Assembly: GCA_017303735.1 (NCBI GenBank)
Contig: JAFLCF010000147.1
Location: forward strand, 1 to 10,997
Direction: 5' to 3'
Length of the DNA stretch: 10,997 nucleotides
DNA from: Anaerolineae bacterium
GTDB taxonomy: Bacteria > Chloroflexota > Anaerolineae > Anaerolineales > Villigracilaceae
The notes beneath the pieces are model-generated. The model was not told the origin of the DNA, made no database searches, and worked only from the letters and a program-made list of their open reading frames with translations. The translations under genes and the position numbers were made by a program. Positions 1 to 6,141 of the stretch are shown here, one piece after another. How positions within the stretch are numbered: position 1 is the first letter of the stretch; each line of letters starts with the position of its first letter.

Positions 1-914
1 TGGAGATTCAGGCATCGGGTGCAAAGTATGTGCTCATTCTTGCAGGCGATCATCTTTACCGCATGGACTATAAAGCCATGGCGGAATATCACTGGGCGAA
101 TAAGGCAGATGTCACCGTCGCTGTGCAGCCAGTTCCGAGGGAAGAAGCAAGCCGTCTGGGAATCTTGAAGCGCGAAGCAGATGGCAAGATATCCAATTTT
201 GTTGAGAAGCCCAAAGATCCCGAGACCCAAAATAAATTTGTCAGCCGCGATGACCCCAAACGACCTTTCCTTGGTTCGATGGGAATCTACATGTTCAACA
301 CCAAAGTGCTGTTGGATTTCATTAGCAATTATCCCGGCTTTGATGATTTCGGCGGCGATATCATTCCGCAGGCGATCAAGTCTCACAAAGTTTTTGGTTT
401 CGACTTTGACGGCTATTGGCAAGACATTGGAACGATCCGTTCTTTCTATGAGACCAACCTGATGCTCACATCGTCGAGTTCGCCCTTCGACTTTTACGAT
501 GCGAAACTGCCCATTTATACAGACACTCGTTACCTGCCGGCTTCCATTGTTGAGGATAGCAAATTGAAGGATGTATTGATCGCAGAAGGGAGCCGGGTTT
601 TGAAGTCGGAGATCTCGCATAGCATCATTGGCATTCGCAGTCAGATCGCGGCGGGATGTGTCATCAAGGATAGTATCGTGATGGGCTCAGATTATTATGA
701 TCGCGAACGTGGCGGACTGCCGATCGGCATCGGCTCGAACTGTCACATCGAAGGTGCCATCCTCGATAAGAACGTGCATATCGGGAATAACGTAACCATT
801 CGTCCCTTCCCGCGCAATACGGATATTGACCATGAAAAATGGTACGTGCGTGATGGTATTGTGATCATTCCAAAAGATGTTGAGATCCCATCAGACACGG
901 TCATTGCGCCGTAG
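1..914 (+). CDS. glgC: Glucose-1-phosphate adenylyltransferase (ADP-glucose pyrophosphorylase), 5' end cut off by window
   Basis: Makes ADP-glucose from ATP and glucose-1-phosphate, the committed step of bacterial glycogen synthesis in the cytoplasm. The reading frame is open from base 3, so the apparent GTG start at 30 is an internal Val; 303 codons are visible. The usual family length is about 420-430 residues, so roughly 120-130 N-terminal residues, with the nucleotide-binding loop, lie outside. Visible family signatures are LAGDHLYRMDY (the Asp is the catalytic metal-binding position known from E. coli GlgC), FVEKP (its Lys contacts glucose-1-phosphate), GIYMFN, FGGDIIP and GYWQDIGTIRSFYETN. 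A hexapeptide left-handed beta-helix follows (about the last 120 residues; IIGIRSQIAAGCVIKDSIVMG), ending at TAG 912-914. A strong terminator follows, so it is probably the last gene of its transcript. Family assignment is secure. Confidence 0.97.
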   Translation, partial: EIQASGAKYVLILAGDHLYRMDYKAMAEYHWANKADVTVAVQPVPREEASRLGILKREADGKISNFVEKPKDPETQNKFVSRDDPKRPFLGSMGIYMFNTKVLLDFISNYPGFDDFGGDIIPQAIKSHKVFGFDFDGYWQDIGTIRSFYETNLMLTSSSSPFDFYDAKLPIYTDTRYLPASIVEDSKLKDVLIAEGSRVLKSEISHSIIGIRSQIAAGCVIKDSIVMGSDYYDRERGGLPIGIGSNCHIEGAILDKNVHIGNNVTIRPFPRNTDIDHEKWYVRDGIVIIPKDVEIPSDTVIAP

Positions 915-918
915 AATG

Positions 919-960
919 AAAGACCCGGAAGGTTTTGAAACCTTCCGGGTCTTTTTTTTG
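919..960 (+). terminator. Rho-independent terminator after glgC
   Basis: A near-perfect inverted repeat has arms 919-935 and 938-954 with core AGACCCGGAAGG/CCTTCCGGGTCT, closing on a tight loop around TTGA. An unbroken run of eight T follows at 952-959. It starts 5 bases after the glgC stop codon. The left arm begins with only AAA, so on the minus strand it would be a weaker terminator. Confidence 0.93.
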
Positions 961-1051
961 AAACATTACCCACTTCGGAGCATTTGTCTTGAAATTTTCA
1001 CAGAACTGTAACATTTTATACGGGTATGCAGCAGGGGCTACATTAAAATTA

Positions 1052-1060
1052 TGCTATACT
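1052..1060 (+). promoter_or_regulatory. Candidate extended -10 promoter (TGCTATACT) for the seven-gene run
   Basis: TGC at 1052-1054 followed by TATACT at 1055-1060 matches an extended -10 element (TGn plus 5 of 6 consensus bases). There is no good -35 at the expected 1032-1037, which fits extended -10 promoters. Transcription would start near 1066-1068, only 3-5 bases before ATG 1071, and no Shine-Dalgarno sequence precedes that ATG, so the transcript could be nearly leaderless. A weaker alternative is TTGAAA at 989-994 with an AT-rich TTTATA at 1015-1020, but its spacing (20) is too long. Confidence 0.45.
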
Positions 1061-1070
1061 CGCATTAACT

Positions 1071-1316
1071 ATGAATTCAACGCGCGAATTCTGGCAACGC
1101 TGGGCTGAGTCCTTGCGCCGTTATCAACTTCACGATCTTGTCGCCTCGTTCCTCGAAGCTGGGAGTCCGCTTGCCCTGATCGGGGCACAGGCGATTTATT
1201 TTGGCGGGGGATTTGTAAAAAGCGAATCTCTCACCGCCCTTGCCGGGTTGCTGGAAGATGAATCGGAAACCCGCGCTTTTGCCGCATATTTGAACCAAAC
1301 CGGAGCAGATCGATGA
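1071..1316 (+). CDS. Small uncharacterised protein (81 aa), first gene of the run
   Basis: No family is recognised with confidence. The protein is predicted to be mostly alpha-helical and soluble: an amphipathic N-terminus (EFWQRWAESLRRY), a helix with LVASFLEAGSPLALIGAQA, a glycine-rich turn (FGGGF) and an acidic C-terminal helix (LLEDESETRAFAAYL). There is no signal peptide and no clear membrane helix. It is accepted as real because its TGA overlaps the next ATG (ATGA at 1313-1316), it follows a promoter-like element and a terminator, and its codon composition matches its neighbours. The start lacks a Shine-Dalgarno sequence; translation may be leaderless. It may be a small cytoplasmic accessory to the membrane proteins that follow, but that is only inferred from position. 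Confidence 0.72.
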   Translation: MNSTREFWQRWAESLRRYQLHDLVASFLEAGSPLALIGAQAIYFGGGFVKSESLTALAGLLEDESETRAFAAYLNQTGADR

Positions 1317-2044
1317 TCGCACCAGCCATTCTTATTGCTGCAGCATTTTTACTGGGTGTGATCACCTTATGGAAGCGTCGTTCCCCTTCGCATTTGCGAG
1401 ACATTCCCGCTTTTGCAAGGCTCGTCCGCGCACTTGGTTTGAGCATTGAAGATGGCAAACGGCTGCACATCTCATTGGGTCATGGCAGTTTGCTCGACGC
1501 ACGTGGCGGCTCGGCGTTTGCCGGGTTGGCTCTTTTGCGAAATATCGCCGAGCGCACCTCTGTAAGCGACATGCCCTCCATTGCATCTTCAGGAGATGCA
1601 ACCTTAGGGTTGTTGACTCAGGATACGCTCCAAGCTGGGTATCAAGCAGCGGGTGTGGGGGAGGCGTATGTGCATACAACGGGACGGATTACCGGGTTGA
1701 CTCCTTTCAGCTACGCCGCCGGAGCCATGCATATCGCCCAGAATGAAACCGTATCCACCAATATTTTGATCGGGCATTTTGGTCCCGAAGCGGGGTTGAT
1801 CACCGATGCGTCAGACAACATCAATGTTCCGATCGTCGGTGCCAGTGATGACCTTGCCGGGCAAGCTGTGTTGTATGCCAGTGCGCAGGAGCCGCTCATT
1901 GGAGAGGAACTCTTTGCTGCAGGGGCATACCTTAACCTGGATCCTTCTCATGCCGCCAGCCTGACTGTGCAAGATATTTTCCGCTGGTTGATCATTCTTG
2001 CCTTGATCGCTGGGTCGGCACTTAAATTTGTGGGGGTCTTCTAA
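1313..2044 (+). CDS. Two-helix membrane protein, DUF6754-like
   Basis: A 243-residue protein. Residues 1-19 form a hydrophobic helix followed by the basic KRR, and residues about 222-241 (WLIILALIAGSALKF) form a second helix near the C-terminus. Between them lies a soluble alpha/beta domain of about 190 residues, rich in Gly/Ala, with YVHTTGRITGLTPFSYAAG and ILIGHFGPEAGLI. From memory this resembles the DUF6754 family seen in Chloroflexota; I could not run the search. The basic flank after helix 1 puts the soluble domain on the cytoplasmic side by the positive-inside rule. GGAG at 1302-1305 lies 7 bases before the ATG. It overlaps the upstream gene by 4 bases and the downstream gene by 1 base (TAATG), indicating translational coupling. 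The biochemical role is unknown. Confidence 0.85.
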   Translation: MIAPAILIAAAFLLGVITLWKRRSPSHLRDIPAFARLVRALGLSIEDGKRLHISLGHGSLLDARGGSAFAGLALLRNIAERTSVSDMPSIASSGDATLGLLTQDTLQAGYQAAGVGEAYVHTTGRITGLTPFSYAAGAMHIAQNETVSTNILIGHFGPEAGLITDASDNINVPIVGASDDLAGQAVLYASAQEPLIGEELFAAGAYLNLDPSHAASLTVQDIFRWLIILALIAGSALKFVGVF

Positions 2045-2658
2045 TGCGCGTTCTAACCGCCATTATTGCCATTGCGGTCGGTGTGTTGGTTCTGCTTGGG
2101 TACTTCCTCCCGCAGGCGGCTGTTTTGCAAGTCCTTCTTTTGGATTGGGCGATCATTCTGGCAGGGGCTGCTGCGCTGATCGGTATCTTTAATCTCGTTT
2201 CGGTTCATACGGATAAAATTCGCCGCCGGGCAAAAGATGGAATCTACAGTGCCATTCTGGTCATGGGGTTGTTCGCCACCTTTATTTTTGGGCTTGTCCT
2301 CAAACCTCAAAACCCGATCTTACAATCGATTGTCTTGAACGGTATCATCATCCCGGTCGAAGCGACATTGATGGGTCTTCTGGCTGTGTCTTTATTGTAT
2401 GCTGCTGTTCGTCTCCTGCGCCGCCGCGCAGACTTGATGGGCATTGTCTTTATCATCACCGCCGCACTTATTTTCCTGGGCTCAGCGACCTTGCCGTTCG
2501 GCGATGTTCCCATTTTCGGCACCTTGATCCGACCGTGGGTATCGCAGATATGGGCATTGGGTGGAGCGCGCGGCATTTTGATCGGTGTTGCGCTCGGCAC
2601 ACTGACCACAGGGTTACGCGTCCTCTTTGGTATGGACCGCCCATACGGGGGGAATTAA
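2044..2658 (+). CDS. Multi-pass integral membrane protein (204 aa)
   Basis: Function not recognised. About six membrane helices can be read, at roughly residues 1-23, 26-52, 66-87, 94-124, 131-152 and 178-198. Basic loops (TDKIRRRAKDG and RLLRRRADLMG) mark the cytoplasmic sides. The protein ends in FGMDRPYGGN, a short polar tail. No transporter signature, catalytic motif or cofactor-binding motif is apparent. A G-rich stretch (2032-2036) 7 bases upstream could act as the ribosome-binding site. The ATG overlaps the stop of the preceding gene by one base, and the TAA (2656-2658) abuts the next ATG with no spacer, so it is part of one operon. A role as scaffold or channel-like subunit of a complex with its neighbours is inferred only from linkage. 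Confidence 0.85.
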   Translation: MRVLTAIIAIAVGVLVLLGYFLPQAAVLQVLLLDWAIILAGAAALIGIFNLVSVHTDKIRRRAKDGIYSAILVMGLFATFIFGLVLKPQNPILQSIVLNGIIIPVEATLMGLLAVSLLYAAVRLLRRRADLMGIVFIITAALIFLGSATLPFGDVPIFGTLIRPWVSQIWALGGARGILIGVALGTLTTGLRVLFGMDRPYGGN

Positions 2659-5430
2659 ATGGCTGACATGATCCAATGCCCTGTATGCGGCGCGGAAAAT
2701 CCGCCTGGTCAAAAAAACTGCCAGCGCTGTCAGAGCTCGCTTTCAAATGACTCCCGATTTCAACCCGGTCAGGCACCTGGTGTTCGCGATACCGGTGAAC
2801 TTGAAGCCATCCTGCCGCAATGGCTAAGGGATGCGCGCGAGTCTGCCAAGCAGCCTGACATGGGCGAACCTTCTCAAGAAGAGACCCCACCACCCAGCCC
2901 CAAAACTCCCGCTCCTATGGACTTTTTAGCGGGTTTGCAATCTCAAGCTGGCGATAACGACGACGAAGAAGTACCAGATTGGCTTGCCAACATTACGGGG
3001 GCATCTGCACCCAAGCCAAAGGCGCAACCAGAAACTACTGAGACCAGTGGTGTACGTTGGGTGGAGACTGGCTCGAAGGATGATTTTCAGCAGCCTGCCA
3101 CATCTGACGAAGAGGAAGTCCCCTCATGGCTGGCAGGGATTCAGTCTCCGCAATTTGGTACGGAAGAAAAAGACGAGCTCACCGATTGGTTCCGCGAGTC
3201 GAGTGGAGACCAACCGTCCTTTCAGCCTCCGGCTCAATTTACCCCGGCAAATGATGTGCCCTTTTCTGCTCCGGCTTCCTCGAATGACACACCCGATTGG
3301 CTCAAGCAAATGGCGGCGGATGCAGGAGAGAAGGAACCTGAAACGCCGGCAGCCTCACCTTTGGGAGCCTCTGACTGGTTTAGTGATGCTTCATCTGCTT
3401 CAAACGCCGCTCCGCAGGCAAAGGAGCCGGAGCCATTCGATCTTTCATCTGATACGCCTGATTGGTTGAATCAGATGTCGGCAAGTGCGAATGTGGCTCC
3501 GCAGGCAAAAGAGCCGGAACCATTCGATCTTTCATCTGATACGCCTGATTGGTTGAATCAAATGTCTGCAAGTGCGAATGTGGCTCCACAGGCAAAGGAA
3601 CCAGAACCATTCGATCTTTCATCCGATACGCCTGATTGGTTGAATCAGATGTCGGCTAATGCAAATGTCGATTCACAGGCAAAGGAACCAGAACTATTCG
3701 ATCTCTCATCTGATACGCCTGATTGGCTGAATCAGATGTCGGCTAATGCAAATGTCGATTCACAGGCAAAAGCTCCAGAGCCATTTAATGTTTCTTCGGA
3801 CGCACCCGATTGGTTGAACAGCCTGGGCGGAGAGTCGGCTCCTTTTGTTGAGTCAACTCCGGCGGCGTCTGACCCGTTTTCTGTTGGAGATATCCCCTTA
3901 TGGCTGGACTTAGAATCTGAATCATCCAAAAAGGACGATTCCAATTTAGGATGGCTGGGAAGTGAAGCCGAGACTTTACCCCCCACCGCCCAACCTGACT
4001 TCTTGAATAATGACTCGCTCGGAGATGTGCCAGATTGGTTGAAGGCTGCCGCGCCGCAATCATTGATCTTCGATGAGCCGACGAAAACTTCTGAACCGTT
4101 ACAAACCGAAACACCGACACAGCAGATCAATACGCCTTTCGAAGCCACGCCTGCTTTTTCTGAAGACATCTTCCGCAGTGAGGGAGGAGATGCGGCACTT
4201 TTCACCGATATGCCAGATTGGCTATCGAATGCGATGGAAGAGCCGCCGCCTGCTTCGATGGTGCCTGAACCGATCACCGGTTCAGATGCACTCTCTCCCA
4301 ATGTGTTGCCTTCGTGGGTAGAGGCGATGCGTCCGTCGGACCAGAGCATGGCTAACATTGTTTCAGCCTCAAATGACCTGACGTTAGAGTCACGTGGCGC
4401 GTTGGCTGGGCTTTCGGGTGTGTTGCCTATGGGTGTAGGGTTTGCGCCTACCAGCAAGCCTAAAACCTATTCCAATAAACTGAATGCCAGCGATGAGCAG
4501 TTGAAACATGCCGAAATTCTCGAGCAGATCCTAGCCGCAGAGACTGCGCCTGAGTCGATCGCTGTTGAAAAACCGCTTGTTTCTTCTCGCGTGCTGCGTT
4601 GGTCTCTTGCTTTCATTCTGTTGGCAGTGACGCTTGGTACAGCGATCTTGCGGACACAAATCTTCTCGATGCCTGAGGCGAAACCATCCGAGTTGGATTA
4701 TGCAGTGGCAATTGTGCAAGCCATCCCTGAAAATGCACCCGTATTGGTGGCAGTGGATTATGAACCCGCGCGTGCCGGTGAGATGGAAGCCGCCGCTTCC
4801 CCTTTGTTCGACCATCTGCTGTTGTTGAAACATCCGCGCCTGACGTTCGTCGCCAGCAATGAATCGGGGTCAATGTTGATCGAGCGCTTCATGGCTGGAC
4901 CTTTAGGTTTTCACAACTACGAGAGTCAAGCCACCTATTTGAATTTGGGCTATCTTTCTGGGGGGCAGATGGGTGTGCGCGCGTTTGCACAGAACCCGTC
5001 TCTTGCTGCACCATTGGATATTTACAGCCAGCCCGCATGGACCTTCCAGCCGCTGCAAGGTGTGAGTGCTTTGAACCAATTCGCCGCCATCATTCTCGTC
5101 ACGGACAATGTCGATGCTGCCCGTTCCTGGGTGGAGCAGACGCAAGACGCGCGCGGCGTGGTTCCGTTCCTGGTTGTTTCCAGCACACAGGCGGCGCCGA
5201 TGATCCAGCCGTATTATGACTCAGGTCAGGTGAACGGAATGGTCTCGGGTTTGTATGGCGGCGCCCTCGTTGAACGCCATTTCAATAGCGGACGCCCAGG
5301 CACGGCTCGTGCTTATTGGGACGCCTACAGCATCGGTATGCTGCTAGCCATGATGTTCGTGTTGGGCGGCGGGTTGATCAACCTGGCGCTTGGGTTGCGT
5401 GATCGCGCCGGAACGAGGAAGGGAAATTAA
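2659..5430 (+). CDS. Zinc-ribbon, PDWL-repeat membrane protein with extracytoplasmic alpha/beta domain (923 aa)
   Basis: Layered architecture. Residues 7-24 form a CPVC...CQRC zinc ribbon (Cys7, 10, 21, 24). Residues about 45-640 are acidic, Pro/Ser/Ala-rich and probably disordered, carrying 16 copies of a Trp-Leu motif of the form D-x-P-D-W-L. Five of these lie in 87-base tandem units (see repeat feature). Residues about 645-667 form a membrane helix (WSLAFILLAVTLGTAIL). Residues about 670-888 form an alpha/beta domain with VLVAVDYEPARAGE (from 696), NLGYLSGG (762-769) and NGMVSGLYGGALVER (from 859). Residues about 891-913 form a second helix with a basic tail. The zinc ribbon and repeat tail would be cytoplasmic and the alpha/beta domain outside. 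Function is unknown; a multivalent docking scaffold is inferred. It starts directly at the previous stop codon, with a G-run (2647-2652) as ribosome-binding site. Confidence 0.88.
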   Translation: MADMIQCPVCGAENPPGQKNCQRCQSSLSNDSRFQPGQAPGVRDTGELEAILPQWLRDARESAKQPDMGEPSQEETPPPSPKTPAPMDFLAGLQSQAGDNDDEEVPDWLANITGASAPKPKAQPETTETSGVRWVETGSKDDFQQPATSDEEEVPSWLAGIQSPQFGTEEKDELTDWFRESSGDQPSFQPPAQFTPANDVPFSAPASSNDTPDWLKQMAADAGEKEPETPAASPLGASDWFSDASSASNAAPQAKEPEPFDLSSDTPDWLNQMSASANVAPQAKEPEPFDLSSDTPDWLNQMSASANVAPQAKEPEPFDLSSDTPDWLNQMSANANVDSQAKEPELFDLSSDTPDWLNQMSANANVDSQAKAPEPFNVSSDAPDWLNSLGGESAPFVESTPAASDPFSVGDIPLWLDLESESSKKDDSNLGWLGSEAETLPPTAQPDFLNNDSLGDVPDWLKAAAPQSLIFDEPTKTSEPLQTETPTQQINTPFEATPAFSEDIFRSEGGDAALFTDMPDWLSNAMEEPPPASMVPEPITGSDALSPNVLPSWVEAMRPSDQSMANIVSASNDLTLESRGALAGLSGVLPMGVGFAPTSKPKTYSNKLNASDEQLKHAEILEQILAAETAPESIAVEKPLVSSRVLRWSLAFILLAVTLGTAILRTQIFSMPEAKPSELDYAVAIVQAIPENAPVLVAVDYEPARAGEMEAAASPLFDHLLLLKHPRLTFVASNESGSMLIERFMAGPLGFHNYESQATYLNLGYLSGGQMGVRAFAQNPSLAAPLDIYSQPAWTFQPLQGVSALNQFAAIILVTDNVDAARSWVEQTQDARGVVPFLVVSSTQAAPMIQPYYDSGQVNGMVSGLYGGALVERHFNSGRPGTARAYWDAYSIGMLLAMMFVLGGGLINLALGLRDRAGTRKGN
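3409..3843 (+). repeat. Five in-frame 87-base tandem units encoding the PDWL repeat
   Basis: Units begin at 3409, 3496, 3583, 3670 and 3757, exactly 87 bases (29 codons) apart. The encoded unit contains QAKEPEPFDLSSDTPDWLNQ followed by MSA(S/N)ANV(A/D)(P/S). Units 1-3 are nearly identical, units 3-5 drift, and the fifth is the most degenerate (SSDAPDWLNSLGG). Many differences are synonymous (for example caggcaaag/caggcaaaa). The phase is always the codon frame, so the array grows and shrinks without breaking the protein. Isolated, more diverged copies of the WL motif continue on both sides (about 2810-4325). Confidence 0.95.
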
Positions 5431-5431
5431 T

Positions 5432-6136
5432 ATGCCCATTTCTCTCGACCTCATCAGCGGTGCGCTGAGCTTTCTGTTTACCCTCATGATCCTGAGCTAT
5501 CTAATCGGGGATAACCCGCTGTTCAAGATCGCTGTGTATCTGTTTGTAGGCGTTGCTTCAGGGTATGCCGCCTCTGTAGTTTTTTGGCAGGTGCTCTATC
5601 CCAAGCTCTTCCAGCCAACCCTGGTCGTTATACAAACTGCAGCTTATGACCGCGGTGCATTGCTGATCGTACCGTGGCTTGGTTTTGCCTTCATTCTGAT
5701 GAAGATCTCGCCGCGCCTCACAGGCATTGCGCGCATCACCATGGCATTTCTGGTTGGTGCAGGTGCCGCGGTGACGCTTGCTGGTGCATTGACGGGCACA
5801 CTCATCCCACAGGTGATGGCAACCATCAATTTCTTCGACCCAGCAGCCGCAGCGGCACGTAATATTCAATCCATCGAACTGCTGGGCAATGGGGCGATCA
5901 TGCTTTTGGGTGTGGTCACTTCGCTGGCATACTTTCACTTCGGTGCAAGACCCAAACCAGATGGCACTACAAAACGCTTTGGTCTGATCGATCTGTTTGC
6001 TCTGGTGGGGCGCATCTTTATTGGCATTACATTAGGTGTAATTTTCGCTGGCGTTTTTGCGGCGGCACTTACTGCCCTGATCGAACGTTCCACCTCACTC
6101 GTCAACTTCATTAATTCTTTGCTTGGGATCTTCTAG
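5432..6136 (+). CDS. Multi-pass integral membrane protein (234 aa)
   Basis: Function not recognised. The start is set at ATG 5432 rather than the in-frame ATG at 5390. The later one has a strong Shine-Dalgarno GAGGAAGGG (5415-5423) 8 bases away, sits 1 base after the upstream TAA, and avoids a charged 14-residue extension. Helices are read at about residues 5-24, 31-52, 76-91, 101-121, 150-168 and 183-208, followed by a hydrophobic C-terminal segment (LVNFINSLLGIF). A polar loop (GARPKPDGTTKRFG) separates the last two main helices and is probably cytoplasmic. No catalytic motif is visible. It is the second six-helix protein of the run, so the two may form a hetero-oligomeric membrane core, an inference from shared size, helix count and linkage. 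Confidence 0.85.
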   Translation: MPISLDLISGALSFLFTLMILSYLIGDNPLFKIAVYLFVGVASGYAASVVFWQVLYPKLFQPTLVVIQTAAYDRGALLIVPWLGFAFILMKISPRLTGIARITMAFLVGAGAAVTLAGALTGTLIPQVMATINFFDPAAAAARNIQSIELLGNGAIMLLGVVTSLAYFHFGARPKPDGTTKRFGLIDLFALVGRIFIGITLGVIFAGVFAAALTALIERSTSLVNFINSLLGIF

Positions 6137-6141
6137 GTATC

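Noticed and set aside
3409..3843. Regular repeats considered as a CRISPR array
   Set aside because: The units are contiguous, 87 bases with no unique spacers, and exactly in frame within a long coding sequence.
3732..4457. 241-codon open frame on the minus strand opposite the PDWL region
   Set aside because: It runs antisense to a clearly coding, repeat-rich gene, is Ser/Gly low-complexity, and lacks a start context or a place in any operon. It is a by-product of biased codon use.
5390..5431. Upstream ATG as the start of the second six-helix protein
   Set aside because: It lies inside the preceding gene without a ribosome-binding site, while ATG 5432 has a strong one at the right distance.
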